NCBI RefSeq assembly: GCF_026212465.1
Contig: NC_080051.1
Location: 14,698,424 to 14,762,423, forward strand
DNA: 64,000 bases
From: Amaranthus tricolor
Lineage: Eukaryota; Streptophyta; Magnoliopsida; Caryophyllales; Amaranthaceae
Direction: 5' to 3'
The notes below the pieces were generated by a model. It saw only the letters and a program-made list of their open reading frames with translations. It was not told the DNA's origin and made no database searches. Shown here in pieces: positions 33,661-45,407 of the stretch. How positions within the stretch are numbered: the first letter of the stretch is position 1; every line of letters starts with the position of its first letter. The translations under genes and the position numbers were made by a program.

Positions 33661-33746
33661 TAAATTTAATTATGTTTTCAAAGGAGCCCGTGATTTTATT
33701 TTTCGCTCAGGGCCTCTAAAATGTCGAAGACAGCCCTAGTTTTACT

Positions 33747-35153
33747 AAAGGCCTAATTACACAAACAATACTTATAATCACCCTAATACTACTACAACGA
33801 CGGTAAGTCGGGGGTCAAACCACAAGGACCAGGCTTGCAAGACTCAATGCTTGATGTAGGGAGGTGTATATGAAACGTTGGGTTGTTTGAACTAAACTGG
33901 TCAAAATAATTAAAAAAAGCAAGAATAAAAATGATAATGAGCAAAGAAAGACAAATGGAACACATTAGAATCACCCTAGGAAGGTCGATATGGACACAAG
34001 ATAAGCTAGGTCAAGGGAAATCGAACAACAATCAATTAAGACACTCAAGATGACTAGAGGAAGTTGGTGAGCCAATGAATCACACGAACAACCTATAATC
34101 ACCCTATGTCTCCCAAGGAGTGGCAAAACAAGATTGCATCAAATATCAATCAAGCAGTCATCATCAAGCACCAACACAAACCCTACACATGATGAACAAG
34201 AGCAATCTAGGGTTTCACTAATCAAACCCCTAAAAAAAACTACTCACCTATGGCAATAACAACTAGGGAAAAAGAAATAAACAAAGACATGGTTGAAAGC
34301 ATAAAGAACTTGATTGTGAATGGACAAGAGAGCAACAGAGAAAGCAATAAATGACACTAACAACAATATTGAAAGGTAAGAAGAGCAATAAATGACAAAG
34401 GCAAAAACTAATCTATCAAAGCAATAAATAAAGCAAGAACAATATTGAAGAACAAGAAAGCATTAATGAAAGCAATAAAGGAAATGAAAACTTACATATA
34501 AGAGAATGCTTAAATGACAGAAAGTTTGAATCCAAAATACAATACTTGAAATGTAAAGGAAACAATAGAGTGAAATGTAAAGAAAGAAAGCACTAGATTT
34601 GATGTTCTAAGTTAACACAAGGAGCTCTCAAAGTAGGCATAGGGTTTAATACTATAAAATAGGGGTTAAATAGACTCTAAGCAAAGGGGTTAAAAAGCCC
34701 TAAAAGCCCCTTGAGATTTGGGTTGCGAAAAAAAAGATTCCTGCAGAACTGTCTCCCATTCAAGCGAATGGGAGGGAGGTTCGATCGAATCTCGAAAGAA
34801 GACCAAAAGTTGCAGCACGTTTTTGATTCAATTCACCCGAATAATACATGTCATTCTCCCGAATCCACTTCATTTCCCTGAATGGGTATTTGGTTTGCCC
34901 AAAACAAAAATCCAATGCGTTCTGTGCTCAGCTCCTCGTTCGACCGAATTGGCTTGCGCATTCGACCGAATTGGTGGTCTTTCGACCGAATGAAACCCCA
35001 TTCGGCCATTCTTGGGGAATTGATCATCTTCCATTTGCTCTTAATGACTTATTCGACAGAATAAGTGTAGATTCGGTCAAATCACGATAATTTATCCCCT
35101 TTGTGTATCTTTGAGTCATTGAAGGAGATTTCGATCGTAACGTGGTCTTTAGG
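33747..35153 (-). repeat. Element G 5' LTR, main piece
   Basis: It continues the LTR interrupted by the hAT at GTTTTACT and runs to the Copia-A LTR at 35,154. It is mostly non-coding. It contains three copies of TTCGACCGAAT between 34,935 and 35,000 and related CGAAT motifs nearby. Its outer end was not found beyond Copia-A, so the LTR is at least 1.4 kb but incomplete. Confidence 0.6.
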
Positions 35154-36675
35154 TGTAGACTGAGTTAGAGATGGTAACAACAACAAGAGGGGGAGGTGAA
35201 TTGTTGTTTCGATAAGTTTAAGAATTATAGCTCTGTTTTTGCGAAATTAAATTATAGAAATAAAACTTAAACTTAAAGCAAAATAATGAAAGAGACAACA
35301 CGATTTTTACGTGGAAACCTTCTAGGCCTCATTAGAAGGAAAAACCAGGACCCCATGGGATTTCTAAACTCTTCACTATGTTTAAGGCAACTTGTTACAA
35401 TTACATTAAACACCTTGCTTCACTCGAAGCACATCAACTAGGCCAACTTCTCTTTCCAATTGCTTAACTCAAAGCAACTCTCTTAGCTTCACTAAAAGTT
35501 AATCTCTTCACAAGCTTCACTAAAAGCTATCCAATCCTCCCCTAGACTCACCCAAGTCTAGTTACAATTACTCACTCAAAAACTCTTACAAAAAGGATAA
35601 AATTCTCTAAAAATAAAATCAATAAGTTGCACGGGAAAATATTATAAAATTAATTGACAAGTTTAAAGCAAAATATTCTTATAAATATTCCAAAATTATC
35701 GCATGAATTAATAAAATTCAAACGTATGCATTTTTTTAAAAACAGCCGAAAAGATCTCTATTTATAAAATTAAATTCCCTAATAAAAAGGAAGTAACCAA
35801 CCACTATTCCCTTACCCCAAATTATAAGGAGAATAATGTGGATCTTAAAATCTAAGGACAACCTACGGTTAACATCTAAAATTAGGTATACACTTTGACA
35901 AATTCAAGTCCACGGTTTACCTAATAATAACCACTGTTCCCTTATACTAACAATAGGCAAATCAACTACTGTTCCCTTTTACTAACTATAGCAGCAGTTC
36001 CCGTATACTAAAATCAGTTTCAGTTCCCTTTTCCAATAATAAACACAGTTACTTAAACAAATTTTAGGCATGGTTATACCTAGCTAATAATAGGGACGGT
36101 AGCCTATTAACTAATATTAGGGATGGTTACCTATTTACTAATATTAGAGATGATTATTCTAATAATAGCTAAAGCTCTCTAAATATCAGCTGATGTTCCA
36201 AATATTTAGTTATCCACTAAATATAGATCCGGAATAAAAAGTCTAGAAAAGCATTTTTAGAAAGTCATACGTTAAATATTTTTTAGAAACTATTTTACCA
36301 ATTAACTATAAATAATTAATTAATGCAACAATTTTAATTAATACATTAACTAAAAACAGAAAATACAATTGTAATCATAATTTCAGCGGACGTATTATTC
36401 TGACTTCAGTTTGGGAACAGTATACAGTCTCCAAATTCCAGCAGTGTTAGATCATCAAGCTTGGGAACAGTAGACCTCCTGTTTACATTTGACATCATAA
36501 GCGATATACTTCTTCTAACTTCTTTGGACACCTTTGACAAATACATTTTCGTAGACCAAGTCATAGGTACTATCAACGATCTTAAACACGACCGGATATT
36601 GACCTGCAAACAATCTCTAAAAACACATTTGTTTAAATAAAGTGTAGTCATCATCAAAACTTAAGAGGTCAAACA
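35154..36675 (-). repeat. Copia-A 3' LTR
   Basis: 1,522 bp. In plus orientation it begins TGTAGACTGAG and ends AAGAGGTCAAACA. It is related to the Copia-1 LTR in its GTAAAATC, CCACGTAAAA and CAACAATTCA blocks but diverged elsewhere, so it is a different SIRE subfamily. The CCACG arm of the LTR hairpin is mutated here. Confidence 0.9.
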
Positions 36676-37531
36676 AATTCCCCCTTTTTGATGATGACAA
36701 ACTTTTAAACAAACTTAAATAAAAATAGAGTAAAACTAATATTATAGAGCATACCAGAGATTAAAGCAACTCTACATAACTTAGTAAATTAACTCGTTAC
36801 AATATAATTTACCAAGCATATATCAAAAACAGATTACTCTAACAATTCAGAATTATTCAAAAGATCCTAAGCATAATCAAAGCATTGGAAGTGGTTTATT
36901 ACTTAAGGCTTCAAATAAATCTAAAATAACTTACCGAAATTCTTAATTTAGGCATAATCAGAAGAGCATTCAGATAAAAATCAAAGCATAAGTAATTTTT
37001 TCAATAATCAGCTTAACTAACCCATTAATAATCAGAGCTAGCTTAATTAGTCAGAACATACATATAACAATCAGAAATTCAACACAATCATCAGAGCATA
37101 TTTGATATTTATTTCATTAGAGCATAGAATTGAGAGCATATCCACAATCCTAAGGTAAAACAGATACTGATGATATAAACCAAGCATACTCAAGCATCCT
37201 TTTAGTTTGTGCCAAATATTCCCCCTTTTAACATCAATCAAAAAGAAGTAGGATGATCAAATCACAGCAGTAATCATATAGATATAGTCAAAGATAGAAT
37301 CAAGAAGCAACAATCAAAAGTAAATACCAAGAGATGCAAGCAAGATAAGCAATGATAAATTGTCTTAGACTGTAAGCAGCATAAAACAAAATAAGATGTT
37401 CATCAAAATAACATATTACAAATTGTGTACCCTAGCTGGTACAAGAAAAGAAATTTGAAACATATTGTTTAAATAGTTGAGAAACAGATGGTTGAAACAG
37501 TTAAGAGGTTAAAATACAGCAGGAGGAGGGA
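36676..37531 (-). other. Copia-A 3' untranslated region with two polypurine tracts
   Basis: AAAAAGGGGGAATT (minus strand) adjoins the LTR at 36,676-36,690. A second tract, TAAAAGGGGGAA followed by TATTTGGCACAAACT, lies at 37,230-37,219, as in Copia-1. The rest is A-rich and non-coding. Confidence 0.7.
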
Positions 37532-40427
37532 TCAAGGTGCAGTCTCTTCTTCATCAATGTATTTGGTCTGTACCTCCACTGTATCAAGTTTAGCACCTAG
37601 ACGGGCTTCCATCTGGGTCATTTGATCAGCAAGTGAGGCCAAAGAGACACGAATCTCATCCTGAAATGCAAAGAAACGAGACTGCAAATCGTTTAGCTTT
37701 AAGACGATCGAAAATAAGGGAGCTGTGGGAACAGTTGTGTGATCAAAGCCATGGTTGGTGGTAACTGGTGGTGGTGAGGATGGTATGGGTGATGGTGGTG
37801 GTGATGAAAATTGATGGGATGATGGTGTGGTTGGCTTTGGTGAAGAGGGATTGGTTGGCTCAGCAGTTTTGTAAAAGGTAGAGTCATCATCAAGAATCAC
37901 AACCAGTCTTTTCCCTTTAGAAGCCAGCCTTCTACTCTTCCTAGGTGTTGAACTAGGCTACTTCTGAACCGGAACTGAGACCTCCACCTCACTAGCATCA
38001 TTTACCTCATTTTCCTCTTCCTTATTTCCTTTTTCTCTCTCAGCTTCCCCCTTACTAGGTACTTCTTCCTGTTCCCTTGTAGAACATCCTTCTGCCTTTT
38101 CAGTGGCGGAGGGAACAGTCTCCTGATCCTCTTTATCAAACACTTCCTCCTCCTGTTCCTTCTTTTCCTCATCATCATTCTTTGTGTCCTCTTCTTTGTT
38201 AAGATGGGCATCAACCTGTTCAGTAGCATTCTCCAAGATCCCATTATCATTTAATTTCAAGTGCAAGTTATTCAAACACTTTGCACCAATTTTGTATTAG
38301 GACCCATAGGAAAATGTAGACCTTCAAGAGGAACACCAAATTTTATAAATATCCAAGTCAACAAGCCTCCATACCCTACCATATGCTTCTTCACAATACA
38401 ATCGCTCAAATGGGAAATCATCAAAGAAGGGAAGTTAATCTTAATGTGCTTGGCCATACAGTATATCAGGGTAGCATCACGTAGGTTTACTTCACTACTC
38501 TTGGAATTGCGAGGTAAAATAAATCTACGTGCTATATTGTAGAGCAACTTATGTAATGGGGACAGTACATTATGACTAATTTTTCCTCTTTTTTCATTGA
38601 TTCCCAAGATTTTCAACACAGTCTTCTCATCTATGCCCGAAAAAACAATCTTAGACCCAACATGGTAAATATCAAAACCAGTGGCTGGTACTCCAAGCCA
38701 CTCACCCAACATTAAACTATTGAACTCAATTTTTATCTCCTTGACTTTACTCGAACAGACACCAATCTCAATTGAAAAATTCGAAATAAACTCACGCATT
38801 AAGTCTGGGTATATGGGGTTACAACAGTAGTCAGCCATTAAAGTTTCCCAGTACTGATTTTGTAAAATTGCGTGTGTTGGAATATGAAGAGATGATCAAA
38901 TGCAACAAGAGGGGGGTGAATTGTTGTGTATTGAGTTGTACTACGTTTTTGCTCTAACTTGCGGAATTTTAACAAACAAAATAAAACTTAAACTTAAGAA
39001 GCAAGAAATAAAAAGGAGACAAAGATTTTACGTGGAAACCTTCTTGGCCTAATAAGAAGGAAAAACCACGACCCCCCGGGATTTCGAAATTCTCATTATG
39101 TTTTAGGCAATCAATTACAATTACATAAAATAATATGCTTCACTTGAAGCTTCTCTACTCTAGGCCTATTTCTCTTTCTCTTCTCTTTCTCCTTCTCTTT
39201 CTCTTTTCACGTTTCTCTTCTCTATTCCCTTAGACTTCCCACAAGTCTAATTACAACAAAACACTCATTAACCCTTACAAGGCCATTTCTCAAGAGGATA
39301 AAAATTAAAATAATTACTTAAGAAAAATATAATAAATTAATTGGCATTGGAAAACTTAAAATATTTTTCTTAAGATGATCTCCCTTTAATGGACACTCTT
39401 TTTTTTTCTTGGATTCTCTTGGATTGATTTTGGTTCGAGCAAAGTCCCTTCTATTTATAGAGGGAACAACCAGCAGTTACCATAAGCATAACGTCCACTA
39501 TCTCACACATACCTCCACTTCCCCACGTTCTCAAAACAAAAGGTGGTGGAATTAAGAAAGTGTCCGGCTGTTATTTGCTCAAAGAAAAACCAGTTTCCTT
39601 AATGCTAAAAATAGCATAGGAGTTTAAAACATAAGATCCTAAAAAATAGGAGATCTAAATCTAATTAAGAAAAAGTCTTGGGCTATTTTTAGAAAACCTA
39701 AAAATAGATTAGCCAATTAACTTACTAATTAATTTAAGCAATTAAATTAATTCTAAACCATTACATCAACTTAAAAACAGAAAATAATTAATTCGCAATT
39801 TTTCAGTCGATGTTATTCTCCAGACCTGCTACGTAGGAACAGCGTACTGTCTCCAGCTTCAACTTCAGTCAGAATGTTCATTTTAGGAACAGTAGACTGT
39901 ACGTCTACTTAGAACATTATAACACTTATCTAACATCTTGGACATATTAAGACATGTACATCTTCCATGAACCAAGTCATAGGCTTCATCAACGATTCAA
40001 ACTAAATCGGATATATACCTACAAAACAATCTCTAAAAATATGTTTGTTTATTTAAAAGTGAAGTCATCATCAAAACCTTAAGAGGCCAACAGCGTGGAG
40101 TTGAGGAAAGAGAGTGGTTTCATACCAGTGTTTATCTAGACCGAAACCCACGGTCAATTCTTTCGAGACCTCCTCGGCACTTTTGGGATCAGCATTCTTT
40201 GCCCTTTTAGCCGATTTTGACAATGATTTGTCCACAGTAGTGTCAATGGGTCTCTTGCTATTTACATGCATCTTGGATGCACTGGGTGTACCCGACTGTT
40301 CTTGAGATGTTGAAGGAGGTGCAGCAATCAGAGGTGATGGATGAAACACCTTCAATGGTTTTGGTTGGGTGATTTTCGGTGTTTTGTTGGAATGCTTTTT
40401 GCTAGATGATGATTTTGGGGATTTCAT
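37532..40427 (-). pseudogene. Copia-A third ORF, broken
   Basis: It starts at ATG 40,427 (MKSPKSSSSKKHSNK), the same place as the internal start in Copia-1. After TVGFGLDKHWYETT it is interrupted by the solo LTR (38,875-40,092). It resumes at 38,838 with the LGEWLGVPATGFD domain to about 38,280. A frameshift leads to the acidic E/K/Q repeat (38,275-37,958), then after a stop the proline-rich part and the coiled coil DEIRVSLASLADQMTQMEAR (37,900-37,532). The C-terminal 50 residues are almost unchanged relative to Copia-1. Confidence 0.85.
38875..40092 (-). mobile_element. Solo LTR, SIRE-related family B, copy 2
   Basis: 1,218 bp with ends TGTTGGAATATGAAG and AAGAGGCCAACA, and a perfect 5-bp duplication GCGTG (38,870-38,874; 40,093-40,097). 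It splits the third ORF of Copia-A. It is similar along its length to the solo LTR at 30,313-31,493. No internal region remains. Confidence 0.93.
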
Positions 40428-42015
40428 GATTAGTTTCTGGGTTGAAGAAGATGAAGCATGATTGAGTGTGAGTTTTGCTTGTTGGTAAAGTAGGAATGAT
40501 GAAGTGACGGGTTGTGACGTGAGGGGAGTGTTTATAATGAATGTGAGGTGACGGTTCCACAATGGTTTGCATTACACATTTATTAATTTTGCATGTGTAC
40601 ACAATATATTTGAGAGGGTAGGTTCATGGAATCGTTAGTTAATAACGGATTTGCGAAGCATTACCATGATCCGCCTCCTACTTTTTAAATAATTTGCGTA
40701 AACCATCTATTAGAAGAAATAACAGGAATAGAAAAATATAGAAATTGAAAATATGAAATATTTTATATGAGTGTAGAATGAATAGAAAATTTATGCTTCT
40801 TTTGTCTGATCAATTTAAACATGCAAACATGAGAGCATTCACAGCATATACTTTTAAATAACTACGTACCTGATCCTTTCAATAATTGATTTTTGAATCA
40901 AGATTTTTGTAGATGATATGACTCTTTTAATTCTCATTTTGCCTTTGAGGAGCATGCTTGTCACATACTTTAGTGTAGCTTAATCATGCCAAATTCTAAT
41001 CTCATTTTTTCGTGTTGTTCCCTTGGAAGAGGTTTTGTCATGATATCAGCTATTTGCTCGTTAGTATTTACATGCTTGACGATAATATTTTTATTTTCAA
41101 CATTGTCCTTAAGAAAATGATGTCTTATGTGGATATGTTTTACTCTTGAGTGATGCACTGGATCTTTTGATATGCATATGACACTGGTATTATCGCAATA
41201 AATGGGAACACATTCAAATTTAATACCAAAATCTCTTAGCTGCTGTTTTATCCAAAGCATTTGGGAACAGTAAGCTGCTGCTGCTACATATTCTGCTTCG
41301 GCAGTGGATAATGCAACGGTGTTTTGTTTCTTGAAACACCATGATACTAAACATGATCCAAGAAATTGTATCATACCTGAAGTATTTTTTCTGTTCACAA
41401 GATCTCCAGCATAATCTGCATCACTAAAACCTTTCAAGTCATAGACATCACTTTTAGGGTAAAATAGGGACAAGTCATCTGTTCCCTTATCTTAAAATTC
41501 GTTTTACTGCTGTAAGATGTGATTCTTTAAGATTAGATTGAAATCTAGCGCATAAACCAACACTAAAAGCGATATCGGGTCTTCTAGCAGTTAGATATAA
41601 TAAAGAACCAATCATGCCTCGATACATAGTTTGATTAATATTTGTTCCATTTGGGTCTTCATCTAATCTAACATTTGTAGCCATAGGTGTGTGGTTAGTT
41701 TTAGCATTATTCAAACCATATTTCTTGAGAAGTTCTTTTATATATTTTTGTTGATGAATAAAGATTCCATTTATTGTTTATTTAATTTGCAAACCAAGGA
41801 AGAAATTTAGTTCTCCCATCATACTCATTTCAAATTCAGTGCTCATTAGGTTAGCAAATTCTTTACACAGTTATTCATTTGTGGCACCAAATATGATATC
41901 ATCAACATATATTTGAACAACTAAAATATCTAAACCTCTATTCTTAAAGAATAAGGTTTTGTCGATTTTACCTCTAACAAAGTTATTTTCAATCAATAAT
42001 TTTGATAGTCTTTCG

Positions 42016-42981
42016 TGCACCAAGTTTGTGTCCTCCGGATTCACACACTTGCATACAATCAGCCCCTTCACTCGGAGACAGATTGCTCGACTCTTCCTAA
42101 CACTCACGATCACCAAAATACACCCAAGAAACCAATTCTTGGTTCTCAGGCCAACCTGTGGGTCTCCCTTCTCCGGCTTCAATCACCTTTAGGATGTTCC
42201 CACGCCCTTCCCCTTGAGTTTCACTCACTAGGCAGAAAGGTTACACAATGATTGTTCCACAATCTATTGTTCAGGAGCGTGCCACGCTCTCTTTGTTCCG
42301 GTTGATTGAATGATGAACACACAAATACACAAGGATGAAAAGAAGAGAGAATCTCAGTTATGCACTTTGAAATTGAATGAAAATGAATGAAATCTGATTA
42401 ATCACTAATGTGTTATTGAATAATCCGCATTGTCCATTACACGAGGCCTATGCACCTATATATAGCTTTCTAGGAACTAACGGCTAGTTTACACACGTGA
42501 CTAGCACAAGCTTTATTAAAACAGAAAACAAAAACTAGGCTAAGTACTGGAAGGCTTGTTTGAGTTGTTCTTCTGACAGGGGCACCTTGGACAGCACCTT
42601 TTGAGTTCTGTGATGATCACTAGGAGGGTCCTAAGTCCATGATGGCTAGGCCCAGGTGCAAAGATGCCAATTCCAGGTTGACTAGTCTCGGAGCACGTGT
42701 GTTCAGATCTCAGGCACATGTGCAAAGTGGCCTTGTCGCAAACAGGCTGTTGGTCAGTACTTTGGCTGCTTGAGTATGTTTTGTGATCTCTGGGCTTCTT
42801 GTGTATTTCTTGGGCTTGGGCATCTTGATCATGGCATGTCTTGTTGTTCTTATCATGTTCAAGACTTGGGTGCTTAGTAATATGCTTTTGAACAGGAACA
42901 GTAGGAACAGTTTGTCTGCTGGGAACAGCTTGTAGTTCCTCTGGGCTTGGACCATGTTCTGAGGGGTACGAATATGGTTCA
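42016..42981 (-). repeat. Element C 3' LTR
   Basis: 966 bp, the partner of 45,408-46,373. It contains 147 codons of the element ORF, which stops at 42,540. GGAACAG/CTGTTCC motifs occur three times at 42,895-42,930. Confidence 0.93.
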
Positions 42982-44749
42982 ACTCCTCCTTCTTGGGGAA
43001 GAATTGACCTCAATTCTTGTTCCTCTGTACACATCTGCAAATCCCCGATATTGAAAGTGTTGGTGACATTGTAGTCTGCAGGTAAGTCCACCTTGTAGGT
43101 GTTGTCACCAAGCTTAGCAGTATTGAGGAACGGTCCTGCTGTTCTTGGCATGAGTTTGTTCCTCCTCAGTTGTGGGAACCTCTCTTTCCTTAAATGCACC
43201 CAGACTATATCTCCAACCTTCAATGATTCTCTGCCCATGTTCTTCTTATCAGCTTCCTTTTTGTATCCTTCATTAGCCTTGCTGATATTCTCTTGAGTTA
43301 CTCGATGCAGCTTCAGCAATCCCTCAGCTTGTTCCTTGGTGTCCCTTTGCTTCCTGTCATAAAAATTAACATGTGTGAGATTAAATGGCAGCAATGGGTT
43401 TTCCCTATATACATGTTGAAGGGATGGGTGCTGTGTGGTGTTGTTAGGTAGGTCTTCATGTGGTAAGCCAGGTGGTAAACCTTTAGAAAAAACATTCCTG
43501 TACTGATTCTTGAGTTTTCTTAGCTCAGGTGATACAGTTGTATGGCTACTGTCCTCCTTAATGGATACCAGATACAGCTCTTTCTTTCCCTTAATCTCTC
43601 TGTCACGCTTCCTTCCATAGGTCAAATGTAAGGATGGTTTAGGTGTCCTAGTTATTTCATCAAGAGACACATCAGTACAATGCTGCAACAGGGGTTTAAC
43701 TTCAGTTGGTGTGTCTGTATCTTGGTCTACTTCTAATTCTTCCTCCTCAGTGCTATGCTCATACCTGACCAATCTTCCTGACTCATTCACTCTGTATGAC
43801 CCATCAGGTTCATCCTCAGGTACAGGAGGCCAATCCTCTTCTACTCTGCCATTTCTAGCTACCAACATCATTTTAGGTTTAGTATCCTTCCTGATTTCCT
43901 TCCATTCTTGAGCAGTGAACACTCTAGCATTAGGGCAATCATTTTTGTAATGCCCATGGCCATGACACTTGAAGCAAACTATTTTCCTCATGGGTACAGT
44001 GGCCTTTCCAGGTGAACTAAGGAGCTGTTCTGTTTTCCTCTGCATTCTGGGTGGACTAGGGCTGTTGCTCCTAGGTGTGAGGCTCTTAGGGGACTTAGGT
44101 TGATTGCACTTAAACATTTTCCTTTTGGCATAAGATTGCTCAATAGTTTGGGCCATGTTGAAAGCTAGCTGTAGGTCAATATTAGGTATAGTCATAAGTT
44201 GTTCCCTAATATTTTCCCTCAAACCAGCCATGAATTTCACTAACTTCAGGTCCTCTGTGTCATTTATTTCACAAAGCACAATCAGTTTCTCCCATTCTTG
44301 GATGTATTCACTTACACTTCTCCCCCCTTGATGCAAGGTACTCCATCTAATGTATAGTTGATGGCTATAATTGGTTGGCACATATTTCCTCCTCAATTGT
44401 TTCTTCAGTTTATCCCATGTATCAATCCTTGGCCTATCCTCTCTTCTCCTCTGTCTCTGCATACCCTCAAGCCATATAGCATAAGCTTGATCTTAGCTAG
44501 TTTGTATTGCCCCTCAGGTGTGGTGTTTTTATACTCAAAGTATCTATCCAAACTTGCTTCCCATTCTATGTACTCTTCAGGCTTGTTGGACTGATCATCA
44601 AAATCACTTATGTCAATCCTCACTGTTCTGTCCTCGTGGTCTTCGTGGTGGTGGACAGGAGGTCTCCTTTGGTTGCCTATTCCAGCCTGGGCTAAGAGTT
44701 GGGTGATACCATATAGGGTTTCCTCAATGGACTCTAACCTGGCATCCAT
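42540..44749 (-). pseudogene. Element C gag with fused pol tail
   Basis: It starts at ATG 44,749 (MDARLESIEETLYG). A frameshift near 44,475 (after YKLAKIK) moves into the 44,462-42,540 frame, which holds the Retrotrans_gag block (TWDKLKKQLRRKYVP; SVSEYIQEWEKL; VKFMAGLRENIR), a basic linker and one CCHC knuckle (CFKCHGHGHYKNDC). Next is the linker before reverse transcriptase, ending VFSKGLPPGLP. There an in-frame deletion joins it to the post-integrase region (LKVGDIVWVHLRKERFPQ; YKVDLPADYNVTNTF). The frame runs through the LTR border at 42,981 and stops 440 bp inside the LTR. It could supply capsid at most, if the frameshift were absent. Confidence 0.85.
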
Positions 44750-45407
44750 GGTATGGGTCTTAACAGCTATATACCAACACAAAAACAAACACACACAAGC
44801 AAGCAATGCACAACAGGCTCTAGGTCTCCCAGCTATGTTCCAGCACACAAAGCACAATCAAACAATCAACACAGAGATTATAGCATATAAGGAATAAAGA
44901 TTCACAGATGAACAACAAATTGTATGGATTCAAGATTCGCAGACAAAAGCCAAACAATGTTAACGTAGATAATGCAATAATACGAACTTCTTTTCCTGAA
45001 ATCAAAATCGTGTAATGCTTTATTATCAATGCAAATGAAAGAGAACGTAATTGAATGATGCAAAACAAAATGTAAACAATCAACAAAGGAATCAATGTAA
45101 TCCAATTTAACCAGAAATCGAAAATCAAAACGTCAGAATACGTTTCTTCCCAGATTTTTAAAACTTCGATTACGTCAATTAGAAATTAAATTGAATGATG
45201 AAAACTATCACAAAGATTAATTAGAAGTCACCTCTATTCAGATTAACAATTGCATGTAACCTGAATACAAAGTTTGGAACGATTTTACCAATTTTCGCAT
45301 GCGCTGACAACTCAGTCTTCTCTGAAACTCCTGTGCGATTTTTTTCTTCGTTCTTCTTCAACTACGGTGTCTTGTGCTCTCTCGTCACTTACGTTCTGAT
45401 ACCAATT
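44750..45407 (-). other. Element C leader
   Basis: Non-coding sequence between the primer site and gag, A/T-rich on this strand. Next to the LTR, TGGTATCAGAACG (45,404-45,392, minus) is the primer binding site of the initiator-Met type, separated from the LTR by three bases. Confidence 0.7.
45392..45404 (-). promoter_or_regulatory. Element C primer binding site
   Basis: TGGTATCAGAACG on the minus strand, three bases from the 5' LTR. It fits the initiator-Met tRNA class for its first ten bases. Confidence 0.85.

Larger units (their letters stand above)
28211..33738 (+). mobile_element. hAT transposon (DUF4371/TTF-finger type), carrying two nested insertions
   Basis: 5,528 bp flanked by a perfect 8-bp duplication GTTTTACT (28,203-28,210 and 33,739-33,746). 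Termini are CAAGCCCGGCCCAT on the left and AAGACAGCCCTA on the right, with CAGGGCC motifs just inside both ends. Removing the small hAT (28,358-29,992) and solo LTR (30,313-31,493) leaves about 2.7 kb, of which most is one degraded transposase gene. It is inserted in the LTR of gypsy element G. Confidence 0.85.
14443..35153 (-). mobile_element. Ty3/gypsy element G (gag-protease type), interrupted by two large insertions and abutted by a third
   Basis: Minus-strand pieces are LTR (35,153-33,747 and 28,210-28,182), primer site (28,178-28,161), gag (27,770-26,934 and 16,226-15,822), protease (15,318-14,745) and a tail to 14,443. Removing Copia-1 (16,232-26,928) restores the gag reading across its GGGAG duplication. 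Removing the hAT (28,211-33,738) joins the two LTR pieces across GTTTTACT. The primer site and gag/protease style suggest the Athila/Tat branch. No reverse transcriptase, RNase H or integrase is seen between the protease and 14.4 kb, and the left LTR was not identified. Confidence 0.7.

Noticed and set aside
34718..35090. Overlapping plus-strand frames in the G LTR
   Set aside because: No domain, located in LTR DNA, and partly made of the TTCGACCGAAT repeats.
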